Shown here: piece by piece, positions 53,763-64,000 of the stretch
How positions within the stretch are numbered: position 1 is the first letter of the stretch
Layout of the letters: each line of letters starts with the position of its first letter
Assembly (NCBI GenBank): GCA_009733775.1
Contig: WOGZ01000015.1
Coordinates: 124,001-188,000 of the forward strand
Length of the DNA: 64,000 nucleotides
Direction of reading: 5' to 3'
Source of the DNA: Alectoria sarmentosa
Lineage: Eukaryota; Ascomycota; Lecanoromycetes; Lecanorales; Parmeliaceae
The notes under the pieces: model-generated
The model's database searches: none
What the model was told of the DNA's origin: nothing
What the model saw: the letters and a program-made list of their open reading frames with translations, nothing else
Program-made: the position numbers and the translations under genes

Positions 53763-56700
53763 ATGGCAGCTTTTGAGTATGATTCTCAGGATGTTGAAAT
53801 GGAAGAAATGGATGGATTTGGCTTTCAAGACGTCGAAATGGCAGATGAAGATGACTCTCAAGATCCTGGGATGTCGACTTTTCAAGCACGGTGCGAGTCT
53901 GCAGACTCTTCAGATGACAACGAGGATCTCTTCATGCCCGGTAAGATACTCGACTCATCAACACAGTCTTTCAACTGTCTCATCTGCTAATGAAGATATA
54001 ATTCTCGATATTTCAAACAATACGATATCGGAGATGAAAGGGGCAACGGATTGTTCTCAAATCGATCAAACCGAGCAAGATCAACGTCTATATTCACAAG
54101 CGAATAGCCAAGCTCATCTTCAGATTATCGATCGCGACAAATACTCCAAAATCCCCAAATTCTCTGCTGCAAGAAGACCGACTCAACGCTCGGAGAAAAA
54201 AAACAGCGGGGCGATAAAAAGACGACCAAAACTCGGAAAAGATGTGCACTATAACATCAAAAAGTTCGAAGCGACTAAGATTACCATCAAAAAGGAGGTC
54301 TTCTTTGACCCCTCGATGTTCAGCCTGACTACTGATTCATTGGATTTTTATCTCGGTCGATATCTGACTCGGCCTCCTCGAAATAGGGCGCGTATCACAA
54401 TAAAAACCTGTCGGGGAGACAAGCTCGTTGTTCGAATATGGAATACCGGTTTCTCAGTGCGCGGAAGCACTCCGAAGAATTTCATGTGGACGATAGGCCT
54501 TAAAGGCCCGGGAAAGCAATTCCATCAGGCCGACCCGAATGAAGTTCAAACACTTCTTGATCGACTCTGTCATGTATTAGAGCGATTGGAGCCAATCAAA
54601 TTCTCAGGGGTGGATGATGCTCAGACCCGAGGCCGTTTTCTTCGTTGCATTTTCAATCGACTGATACGATACGCTGATCCTGCCTTCAAACTCAAAGCCG
54701 TCACCGACGGTTACTACTATGCATCGTGGAAGCATAAATCACTTCAATTTCGCACCATGCTTCACGGTTTCAACTGCCAACCGACGAGCATCGACCATTA
54801 TTCGATCGATATTCAAACTGCAATCTCAACGGTCTCACTCAAGCCTTTCAACATACCTTTTGAAGATCACTACAGAGATTTTGAATCGATAGACAACTAT
54901 GACATCTCGGGTAACGATCCATCGCGTTCGTCGAAGCTTCAACGCCATCTACAATATATAAAGACTTCAGACCAAAAAGGGCAATTCGAAAACGCGCAGA
55001 AACTATCACGGAAGTTGCTTTACACCCTAGACGGCTTCGATGGTTCAAAGTCATTTCTGAGGAGAATTGCCACAGGGATCAAAGCTGCTCATTGTCCGGT
55101 CAAATATCTGGGACAATGTCTCGTGGGGTTGTACGGAGATGGATACCTCATGTGGTATTTGGAGATGCTTGGACCACAAAGCAAGCTTCAACCATCTCGG
55201 TAAGCAAATATCCTCTTGCCATCTGTTCAACCATTAACATCTGCAACCGCGTACAACAGGACGTTAATGGTTTACCGTATATTTATCTTGCTTCAAATAC
55301 AACAGGTCATTGGGTTTCGATTATGCAGACGATGCTCGATGAGATGATGAAGGGTAAAAATATGGTGGAGATTTGGGCTGCTGGATGTACGCTCCCTGAA
55401 AATCCCGACAACGATCTCAAACTAATGTCATTCTCAATAGGCGCCGCTGCTGACAAGGAAAACGCCCGCATCTTCGAGGGAATCGCACCGACTCGCGTTC
55501 GCTGCAGATGTGCTGCGACAAGGCCCTCCTTTCACCCTTGCGAGCGGTGTTTGAATCCCTCCTTGTGTACTGTTTTACGTCAACCTCCACCCGAAATTTC
55601 CTCTCGGAGGTTTTGCGCACGCTGTTATGCGCCCACTTGTCAGCTTTTGAAAGAGAAGACGAAAAGAGTTACAAGTCCATTGTTGTTAAAACGCGTGAGA
55701 GCTGAGGTTCATGACGACCTGAGGAAAATCCACGGTCCTCGTTATCTCGTACATCGAGCACAAATCGAGTTAAGAGTGACAAGTATCTGGGATGAGTTAC
55801 AAAACCAAGCGCTGGAAGAAGAAGGCATTATCTATGCCTGGAAAGACTCTTATGCGGCCGCCATATGTGGAGACAATGCGCAAGGTGAGCAAGAAAATCT
55901 ACACACACACACACACACTCTCTTGTCAATGCTGACCAGATATCAGCGAATATCGGCAGTGTGCGAGAAGTGTGGCTCAGTCAGATCATCAGCCCTTTTA
56001 CAGCCAGCCCAGACGGTGTGTTCCAGGTCGCCTTGGATGCGGACAAAAATGTCGGGTACCACATTCCCGGCAACATCAGCATCACCAGCCAGGCCTTCAA
56101 TTTCTTCTTGGATCGATACCCACCAATTTGCTTGCCTTTGACCGAGAAGTCACGTTTAACAGAGAGTCGTAAAGATCTGGATGAAATATCGAAGGCGTTT
56201 TGCAATCTCGTGATCACGATGAACTCGATCCCAAAGCTCAAGAAGGATCGCAACAAATTGGGACTCAACGAACAGCAGATGGCTGAGCTCCATAACGCCT
56301 TACGTACAGCGCAGCCAGGACCAGAGCCCAAACGGTATTACGGCTGGCATGCACCTGAAGATGGTCCTGGCATTGGCCCTACGCATCATCTGAGGACGGT
56401 TCAAGAAGTTCACGTCGTCTATCAATATACCCAGCTCCACAAAATCCGCCACTTGCCTAAATACCAACCAATCATCCGGGACGACCCCGAATTTTGCTTC
56501 AAGAAAGGCGTGTTCTTCCCTTTCTCGGCATCCGCGCCTGTCGAGTATTGGTATGAGCACAACAATCAAGCATTCTTCGAATGCCAACTACGAACTAAGG
56601 ATCGCGCTTGTGACCGTGCTTCCAAGTACCATCACTGTACGAATACCAGTCTGATGATGTTCCAGACGTACCGGAATTGTCTCGACATGGCGCTTGAGAA

Positions 56701-58444
56701 TGGCAAGAAACGCGATGGTACCTGGACCATACAGGACAAACTCGGGTTGGAGCCTTGGCCACTCCTGGACATGCCCTGGACAGGATCAGTCGGTCACATC
56801 ATACATGGTGAGCCTATGATAACAGGCTATCCACCGGGCATCGCATATCCGGAAGATCAAGAGGATTATGATGAGAAACGAAACAACATGGCATGGGAAA
56901 CTTGGGGCTGGAACCACGAGAAACGAAGCATGGGCGACGAACCAGAGCTAATGGAGAAGATGCTCGCTCGACATCGGAATTTACGACAGGCGGCAGAAGC
57001 CACACGATTTTGGCAGATGGCGGATGATGATGACATTCGGGTGGATTCAGACTATATCGCCAAGATCACCGATGCTCGGAAGCAGTGGCGAGGCCATAAA
57101 CAGCAAGATTCAGATACCGTCATCAAGTCTGAAGAGGGAGAGACGTGTATCTGCGGCAACAAGCTTTCTGGACTCAACACATCGATTGGAGAACATGACG
57201 CCGGAGACGTTGGGGATGGGGATGCCGGGGATGTCGGGGATGACGTTGATGTCGGAGATGCCGGAGACGTTGGGGATGGGGATGCCGGGGATGTCGGGGA
57301 TGACGTTGATGTCGGAGATGCCGGAGACGTTGGGGATGGGGATGCCGGGGATGTCGGGGATGACGTTGATGTCGGAGATGCCGGAGACGTTGGGGATGGG
57401 GATGCCGGGGATGTCGGGGATGACGTTGATGTCGGAGATGCCGGAGACGCCGGGGATGCCCTTGATGCCGGAGATGCCCTTGATGCCGGGGATGGGATGC
57501 CGGAGCCGCCTGAGAAGACCGAGAAAGGAGAACCAATAGCCCGGAAAGGAAAATCAAAAAAACGCCGGGAAGCCGATCAAGAGGATGAGGACGTGAACAA
57601 TGGCAAGTGGGAAGAACTCTTCAGTGAGGGTTGGAACATAACCATGCAAGGTTTTTCTGACTCTTTAGATAATGACGATGATGAGACATTTCTTCTCGAA
57701 CAAAATCGGAAAGAAGTGAATAAGATATACAGCTGTCTGGAGACCATCAGAACAACAGCCTCCTCGGAACTTGTCGACGCGATCCGTTATATCGATCTTC
57801 CAATACGGAAATCATCTCAGCAGGAATCATCAAAACGACGTCGTGCATCGAATGAAAATGCCAATGAGATGAACCCAGCAAAGCGATTCAAATCAAACCT
57901 CGATCCTTCTTCAAGCATTGTTAATAATCTCGGCCTCGATCCTTCTCCAAGCACTGTCAATAATCTCGACCTCGATCCTTCTCCACGCACTGTCAATAGT
58001 CTCAGCCTCAATCCCTCAAGCATTGTCAATAGTCTCAGCCTCAATCCCTCAAGCATTGTCAATAGTCTCCGCGATTGGGAACAATTATCGCATCTCGAGA
58101 TTACTACAAAGATTTCTTCACTACTTGACATCCTTGACCACGAACATCTTCGACGACAACAGTGTCATGACGACTCATACGATCGAATAAAGCAAAATCC
58201 CAAAAAATACAAGCGCGCAATTCGAGGAACCCTGCAATGTAACATCAACCCTTATATACCTAAATGGAGTATTCGCACATTTACAGACTTTCAATTCGTT
58301 CAGTTTGAGCTCTTCTGGAGTCGCGAAATTCAACGTATAATTAAATTCAGAGCTCAGCGTCGTGAGCGTGAGCGTGAGCGTAAACAGGACTCTGTTAACA
58401 CTAACACAATATCCGACTCAGTCTCGATGATATCATTACATTAA
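53763..58444 (+). CDS. Large multi-exon orphan gene, about 1,500 residues
   Basis: Exon 1 (53763-53940) encodes an acidic start (MAAFEYDSQDVEMEEMDGFG). Intron GTAAGA...ATGAAG leads to 53996-about 55200 (basic RPTQRSEKKNSGAIKRRPK, then a folded-looking region with FFDPSMFSLTTDSLDFYLGR, MWTIGLKGPGKQFHQADPNE, RFLRCIFNRLIRYADPAFKL). From 55260 a second block (GLPYIYLASNTTGHWVSIMQ; Cys-rich CRCAATRPSFHPCERC and RRFCARCYAPTCQ) follows; the join near 55,200 is off by one base. Intron 55885-55946 (GTGAGC...ATATCAG) has an AC run. The last exon (55947-58444) holds RYYGWHAPEDGPGIGPTHHL, VEYWYEHNNQAFFECQL, DGTWTIQDKLGLEPWPLLDM, a GDV/GDA acidic repeat, KSKKRREADQEDED and a basic C-terminus. No domain is recognised. 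Codon use is normal and stops are absent in more than 4 kb, in a compartment otherwise decayed. Confidence 0.65.
57196..57500 (+). repeat. 60-bp tandem repeat encoding acidic GDAGDVGDG units
   Basis: Four nearly identical 60-bp units plus a degenerate fifth, in frame in the last exon of the large orphan gene; each encodes DAGDVGDGDAGDVGDDVDVG. Units are almost identical at the DNA level, so the array is young. Confidence 0.95.
57898..58070 (+). repeat. 33-36 bp in-frame repeats (NLxLDPSPxTV)
   Basis: About five units of the type LDPSPSTVNNL / LNPSSIVNSL, in the same exon, again in multiples of three. Confidence 0.88.
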
Positions 58445-59441
58445 GGCCAAAGCACAGAGCACAAAGTATGGAGTGGTTTTTGTTTTGTCAGACAGCTAGC
58501 TGTGAAGGTCATCAGACTCCGATCCACTAGCTGCTTGCAGCCACTACCCTCCTACGACCTACTTCCGCAGATACTACACATCCAACTACTTCGCTATCTA
58601 TCCCAATCGATACACTATCTTCGATACTTTACCCATCGTCGATAGCACCTCAATCCGCCAAGAACCCATCTTGCTACGTCCTCCGCAAGATTCCAACAAA
58701 AACTCGCCGCCGCTCAACTTCTGACCGCCACCATACATCCAATCCTTCGAAGCACTTCAGCAATCGAATAACCACATTCGATTGCATATTCACTCTTTAC
58801 GGCTCCTCATTCGGACAAGAACTCGTCTTGCTACGTCCCCACAAGTCTCAACACGCTCGACTCCGCCCCGCAAATTGCCTCTGCAACCACAAATCCAATC
58901 CTTCAAAGACTTCAGCAATCGAAAGTACAAATTCGACTGCATACTCACTCCTTACGGCATCACAATCCGATAAGAAACGAGTTCACTGTTGCCTCCGCAA
59001 GGAATCATTCTCCGCTCCACCCTACAACATCAATACAAGCGAGGAAAACTTCATTGCTCTTCATCCGAGTCTGTGTTCTTAACACCAGAACATCAAGAAA
59101 ATTCAAAAGAACCCTTACATCCGCCCTCGGTAGCACACGAGAAAGAAAAGTGCTACATTCTTCTACATCGAAACACCACATCTATTGCACAGCGAACCGT
59201 TATCTCTCTATTTTCCAATACGCCCCCATAGGATTGAAGCTCCAGAGATCTCTCCGCCCCAGCGCACATCGACCTCTTAACTGAGTCATCGATCTATCCG
59301 ACGACCTCATTCCGTCTTACGACTACTTCCTCTACTCACACTCTCACAAGTGAATATCTTTGCAAAGTCATCGACTTGATCTTTCACACCTTCATCTACA
59401 TTGACAACGAGACGCTGTCTTTCCTTTCTTTTCGTGGGCAG
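58445..59441. other. Spacer with a 156-bp imperfect duplication
   Basis: The segment starting CCAATCCTTCGAAGCACTTC at 58739 recurs at 58895 as CCAATCCTTCAAAGACTTC, and CTTGCTACGTCC recurs at the same spacing. No gene supported. Confidence 0.6.
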
Positions 59442-60800
59442 ATGGATCTTTTACAGGAACAAGCCCTCTACGAAATGGCCTTACAAGACTCATTCCTTTC
59501 GGGTTTGTCAGACGAACATGGCCTTCTGGGACCGGACGATCCTATCACCTCAGAAGAACTTCAACAGTGCAAGATAGCTCTTGACACCATGCTTGAACCA
59601 CTTGAGGACCCCACCAATGAGATTTCACAGCTGACTGAACTAGACGAAAGCACAAAGAATACATGAACACCTGGGCTAAATCCACAGCTACCCCAGCTAA
59701 TCCTCATGCGACTCTGAAATCCACTCCGCAATCGATTGTACAGACAACTTCGGAAAAGCCTCAAGCCAAGGCTTCTTTGATCCCACTATGGTGATGGATT
59801 ATCCTGAACTCCACATCTTTTATGATGTCGATGATTTCACTGCACGTGTGCAGCACTGCATTGCAAACCACCCTTAGGACAAGGAGGATATCTTACAGCT
59901 GCTCCCACAGTGTCTTCGTGGATCAACACGGGCATGGTATGAAGGGCATACCTATGGTAGTCAAGATCTGATCGAGTGCATAGGAGGATTGATAGCTGAA
60001 TTCAAGAGACAACCATCTGTTCAGCCAGTCAATCAATTGGTTATACAAACAGCTCCGCAGCAGGCTAGGCATACAGTCAAACAAATCAATCGGATAACAT
60101 CATTCGAAGAAGGTTTGAAAATGGTCATATTGACACCGCTTCCTGCAGCATTTGAATGTCGCCGTTTTTCAGTTGAATTCTCGTCCAACAACCTCCTTCA
60201 CATGCATGTACGCGAAGATTGCTTCCGCAGCCAGGAGCAAAGTCACACGCAAATCGGGTTCATCATTACTCACCCCGATTGAGAGCACTCCGCCCGAAGC
60301 CTCAGCAACAGCAACAATCGAGGCCTTTACAGCTTCATGCCCTACGAATTCAATTATCTCCGAAGCCAAGAGCAAGAAACCTCACAAACCTAGCCTGTTG
60401 ACACTCAACCCCGCTGAGAGTGCTATTTCTGAAACCACAGTCGCAATCTCGATAAATTCATATCCTACCGAGGGTCGGTGGCAAAAGTCGTTGCACACTT
60501 TGGTAGGGCTTAGCGGGGATCGGTGTGCAACGACTCTTGTCACCGACCCTCGTACTGTCTCGTTTACCTCCGCAAGCAAGAGTCAGCTATCTCTCAACTG
60601 CAATGCATCGTCACTCCCCTCAATCGAGACGACGCCTTCCTCGCTAGCTAGCCTACGTTCATTTACTCCACCGCCCGCATACCGAGCTATGTCGCCTTGT
60701 CCGCCTGCTTACAGGTCCTACCTCATGGTACAAGACCTCTACGAGCGATATGCACAGCCAATCGCCTTACGACCTCTTCAAACCAGCATTCGATCCGGCT
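59442..60800 (+). pseudogene. Gag-like retroelement relic
   Basis: An acidic N-terminal frame (MDLLQEQALYEMALQDSFLS) leads to a region reading MVMDYPELHIFYDVDDFTAR, VQHCIANHP, an in-frame TAG at 59875, then DKEDILQLLPQCLRGSTRAW and YEGHTYGSQDLIECIGGLIA EF. The helical LLPxCLxGxAxxWY block is typical of gag or gag-like capsid proteins of fungal LTR retrotransposons. Downstream FECRRFSVEFSSNNLLHMHV REDC resembles a C2HC/C2H2 finger with its second Cys changed to Phe, and still further PPPAYRAMSPCPPAYRSYL matches the proline-rich tail of dothideomycete gag-like proteins. Frames change at least twice. No reverse transcriptase or integrase follows. The element is inactive. Confidence 0.6.
60469..60552. 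mobile_element. 84-bp hairpin, probable MITE inside the gag relic
   Basis: Two 30-bp arms (60469-60498 and 60523-60552) are inverted repeats with two mismatches around a 24-bp loop; they begin CGAGGGTCGGTG and end CACCGACCCTCG. TAC stands on both sides, so a 2-3 bp target duplication (TA or TAC) is possible. The insertion sits within the proline/serine-rich part of the gag-like frame without a stop on the reading strand. Confidence 0.7.
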
Positions 60801-61339
60801 GAACCTCGGACATCTGGTTTTTGAGACCATGTGAGTCCATGATGAACTTGCAACGTCTGACTTCTTCAGCTGTCCATCTTACGATCTCATCATCTTTCGA
60901 CCTCACGATCACCACCGAACCTCTTTCAGCCTATCACAGGCATCCGGCCTCCCTTCCTTTCAATAGCATTTCAGTATGCTACGACCTCACTGCAAGGCAG
61001 TCACAAGTCGTCTGGAAAAAGCTTGGATCTACACACATGGGATCCGCGGGTCTGAGGTCACAGTCCAGCCGTTTGATGCGCTATGTGCAGAGAGTGCAGT
61101 TATAAAGCTCCATTCGACTGCGGTATCAAAAAAATTCATTTTTCGCCGGAACAGAGGTTCTGCCAAAATTTTGAATCGTGTCACGGAGACTATTCAGGAG
61201 ATTTACACTCGAGAGTCGCCTTAGCATTTTTTCCTCTCCAACTGTTTGCCTTTACCAAAACTTTCTTTCCACTCCCACTTTCGGATTTCTTCGATCCTAT
61301 TGTTGCGAGGAAGATAATTGCCTCGCTCGAATGCCGAAG

Positions 61340-61470
61340 TCCCACGGGTATGTGGGCACATGGAAATCCTACGGGTATGTAGGCACACGGAAATCCTACG
61401 TGCATGTGGATGGTACTGGAAATTCTACGGATATGTGGGTGGTATGGAAGATCTATCGGACGTGTGGGCG
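61340..61470. repeat. Degenerate 29-30 bp tandem repeat
   Basis: Units share GGAAATCCTACGGGTATGTG with changes; four to five copies. Confidence 0.75.
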
Positions 61471-61849
61471 GGAGTCCTATGGAAGCTGGGCAAATGATGA
61501 GGATCCTTGGACAGAGGGAGTCTTCATGGGGGAATGAACCCCCAGGTTGGCCTGCATAGTCGTACAAACCGAAGGAAGCGTCTCGTGTTTCAGATCAGGT
61601 GGCAAGAGGGAGTCAGAAAGTGAGCCTGTTACAATGGTAATGCTTCAGGTCAGGTGGTCATAGGGAGTATTTAGCTGGTCCATGCCCCCTGCATGGTTTC
61701 TCCCTTATGTTTTATATGATAGTCATACAATCATTCGTGAGCCTTAGCCCTACTGTCGGCCTATAGTTACTCCGCTGCGTAACCTGTTCCTCACAACAAT
61801 ATTTGCTTCGCAGATAAATAGAATGCTCGACATCTGTATATCATCGTTG

Positions 61850-62005
61850 CTCTCGCTTCTATTGCTCCGCTTCTATTACTTTACTTGCTTCCCTTCATTG
61901 CTCCGCTCCCTCTATTACTCCGCTCCCCCTATTGTCCCGCTCCCTCTATTACTCCGCTCCCTTTACTCCGCTCCCCTTACTCCGCTCCCCTTACTCCGCT
62001 GCCCA
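61850..62005 (-). repeat. CTCCGCTCC array, inverse complement of block A pentamers
   Basis: About ten units of TTACTCCGCTCCCC. Read on the minus strand this is GGGGAGCGGAG, the same motif as block A, which begins again in plus orientation at 62059. Confidence 0.75.
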
Positions 62006-62058
62006 TATCGCCTTATCCTCATTATCAACGTTAGGTTCTCACCCCGAAATCGCGTATA

Positions 62059-62945
62059 GATATGTTATTTCGGAGCCAATATAGGTGCTCTTGAGGAGCG
62101 GAGCGGAGAGTGAGAAAAGTTTGTCTGATTTAATTGATGCTCTTATGCGCTCATGCCATGCTTTTATGCTCCCTGCTCCATGCTCAAACTTCTCCTTTAA
62201 TGCTTTATAATCAATGCTCATATTTAATTTCATCGATGCCCATAAATAAGAAAATTTAAATGATCCAACTTATGTTTTTATATTCTCATATTTTCATGTT
62301 CATGCTTTATACTTTTGCTTCTCCTCTCAATCGATGCCCGATGCCCATATTTATGCCCTACCCATATTCATGCCTTATTTATCGTTTATCGTCTTATAAA
62401 TGCTTTTATAAAGCGAAGCGAAGCGAAACGGAGAATGAGAGAAATGTATATTTTATGCTCTGATGCTTCCATGTCCATGCTTATGCTTCATGCCCATATC
62501 TCAGATATGTCGTTTCGGAGCCGATATAGGTGCTCTTGAGTAGCGGAGCGGAGCGGAGCGGAGAATGAAAGAGTGAAAGAAGTGTATATTTAATGCTTTT
62601 ATGTTTCATGTTTTATGTTTTATGCTCCTGCTTATGCTTTTTCTCTTCATGTTGCCATGTTCATGTTTCATGCTCTTGTTTCTCCTTTCAATGCTTCCTG
62701 CTCCCATGCTCTCTGCTCCCATGCTCCCTGCTCCATGCTCCATCGATGCTCCATCGATGCTCCATGCCCATGCCCCCTGCCCCCTGCCCCCTGCCCCATG
62801 CTCCATGCCCCATGCCCCATGCTCCATGCTTCATGCTCCATGCCCCATGCCCCATGCCCCATGCATGCTCCTGCCCATGCTTCTCCTCTCAATCGATGCC
62901 CATGCCCATGCCCATGCCCATCGCCCATGCCCATCCTCATCCAGC
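62059..62945 (+). repeat. Blocks A and B heading copy 3
   Basis: Block A units start at 62059 (mutated, GATATGTTATTTCGGAGCC), about 62390 (short form) and 62504 (clean). CATGC-type arrays fill 62,140-62,370 and 62,590-62,945, the last ending CATCCTCATCCAGCTGGCC as in copy 2. Confidence 0.88.
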
Positions 62946-64000
62946 TGGCCTATTCATAATTCTTTCTTCATTATCATATGATTTGACGATGTTGATTCTG
63001 ACTTCGTTGATATATCTTTCATTTGCGTTTTTATCCTTTATTTTAAGTTTTAAAGATATTGCGTTTATTCATTTCGCAATTTGTGTTTTTGATTATTTTC
63101 GTGATATTTTTGAAAAGTTAACACGTATATTTAATGAACATTTTCATTATTTTAATATAAATCGTTTATTTTACGTTCCGCTTCATCGCGTTAAATATAA
63201 ATGAAATTATATTATTTTTAAATAACGATAAGATGTTTTGAGAGAATTAAATTTTTCGTAAAATTAATATTGAATTTTTTAAATAAAATAATGTTGAAGA
63301 ATTTATTATTTTCGTGATGATTTTATTATGATTTAATATTTGATTTGATTCGAATAAATGATATTAATAAATTATTTTTTTAAGATGTTGAACTTTGATT
63401 TTTAAATTTTCAACATTTATTTTCGATGCGCAACTTATTTTTAAGCGTTGAACATTTTCTTTTAAGATTTTCGAGGTTTTTCGAAATTCGATTCGATTTA
63501 ATTGCGCGATAATAAATTATAAAATTTAAATTTGATTATTATTAATAATTTTATCATTTTTGATTTTTAATGAAAATATATTAATATCGTTGATAAGAGA
63601 GTTGCGCGACGTTTGATTTTGATTAATTAAATTAAATGCGAAGATAATTTCAAATTGAAATTGAGATTTCTCTTAAAATTGAGTGTCGTGAATTAAAATA
63701 TTTATATTCGAATTAAATTGTAATGATGAAAATATTAAATTAATATTCTTTTCAACGTTCTTTATTTTCGAAGATTGATAAATTTAAAGATGAGAAATTT
63801 GAATATAACGTTAATAAGATTTTTGTAAATGATTGAAAAATAATATATTAAATCGATAACATTAATTTAAATAGGGTTAATGATTTCGTTATATTTTTTG
63901 AATTGAGCGTTGCGATGTGTGAAACAAAAACGAGATTTATGATTCTTTTCAAATTCTTTTATATAAAAACTTTTCGCGCATTAACAATCTTTGTTAATAA
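62946..64000 (-). pseudogene. Element body, copy 3, RIP-degraded, runs off the window
   Basis: Parallels copy 2 from 38,150 to at least 39,275, including the intron region and the start of the knuckle exon (the end of the window matches about 39,230-39,275). Almost every third base pair differs, and nearly all differences are C-to-T or G-to-A with copy 2 as reference. It contains no usable frame. Confidence 0.88.

Larger units (their letters stand above)
60801..62040. other. Spacer with short repeats
   Basis: No gene recognised. About 61,340-61,470 has four or five loose 29-30 bp units built on CACGGAAATCCTACGGGTATGTG-type sequence. About 61,850-62,005 is a C/T-rich run of CTCCGCTCCC units, the complement of the GGAGC pentamers in block A. 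Confidence 0.5.

Noticed and set aside
55260..55440. Possible GIY-YIG nuclease signature (GLPYIYLASNTTGHWVS)
   Set aside because: Only the first strand is suggestive; the second YIG-like element, the catalytic Arg and Glu cannot be placed. It is noted as a hint, not an assignment.
55901..55918. AC dinucleotide run
   Set aside because: A short microsatellite lying inside a well-defined intron; not a feature on its own.
57174..57557. Minus-strand frame of RHPRHPRHPHPQRLRHL type
   Set aside because: It is the complement of the 60-bp acidic repeat in the large orphan gene, which has much better coding support on the plus strand.
62593..63204. Met/Pro/Cys/His-rich frames such as PMPHAPC repeats, also at 36,549-37,080 and 37,859-38,291
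   Set aside because: They are translations of the CATGCC low-complexity block B joined to degraded element body, present in several frames at once.
36160..64000. A Starship or Maverick-type giant mobile element
   Set aside because: I see no tyrosine-recombinase captain, no integrase, no DNA polymerase B and no capsid-type genes, and no terminal repeats bounding the region.

Overview
The window is nuclear DNA of a filamentous ascomycete, most likely a dothideomycete. Genes are short-spaced and carry 50-75 bp introns with GTRNGT...AG borders. The recognisable proteins are fungal: HMT1-type ABC transporter, Sea2/WDR24 with RING, mitochondrial proline dehydrogenase, yeast-type nicotinamidase, and DUF3605, DUF7514 and DUF7492 families. 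Duplicated sequence in the right half shows dense C-to-T and G-to-A change, as left by repeat-induced point mutation (RIP). The species cannot be named from the sequence.

Left half (1-36,160): ordinary euchromatin. From the left: the 3' part of an oxysterol-binding protein gene; about 5 kb with no recognisable gene; a DUF3605 gene; a DUF7514 gene; a sugar-transporter tail relic; a secreted protein with an internal duplication; proline dehydrogenase; a GNAT acetyltransferase; a zinc-type dehydrogenase pseudogene; a basic protein gene interrupted by a stop; a head-to-head pair (HMT1-like ABC transporter and Sea2/WDR24); a secreted zincin-like protein without HExxH; a lysine-rich conserved protein; nicotinamidase; a metallo-beta-lactamase-fold hydrolase; and a DUF7492 secreted protein whose predicted mature N-terminus is histidine. 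The intact genes are mostly housekeeping or catabolic (proline use, NAD salvage, TORC1 control, metal tolerance, sterol transport), with no biosynthetic cluster. Several are pseudogenes or have frame damage.

Right half (36,160-64,000): a repeat-rich accessory compartment. One element family is present three times in the same orientation: copy 1 at 36.2-37.66 kb, copy 2 at 37.66-39.5 kb, copy 3 from 62.05 kb past the window end. Copies 1 and 3 are heavily mutated to AT. Copy 2 is clean and carries a two-exon gene with a Cys/His knuckle. Each copy is preceded by GGAGC-type and CATGCC-type low-complexity arrays. Next come minisatellites (40.3-41.5 kb), a gene relic with two C-to-T type stops (41.8-42.8 kb), and an AT-rich block (42.9-50.1 kb) with further decayed reading frames.

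Inside this compartment three gene structures look undecayed or nearly so: a knuckle gene at 50.1-50.9 kb built like the one in copy 2, a divergent orphan gene at 51.4-52.3 kb, and a 4.7 kb multi-exon orphan gene at 53.8-58.4 kb encoding roughly 1,500 residues. After them lie a gag-like retroelement relic (59.4-60.8 kb) interrupted by an 84-bp near-perfect hairpin, more short repeats, and copy 3. The knuckle-gene family and the large orphan gene are the best candidates for something undescribed.
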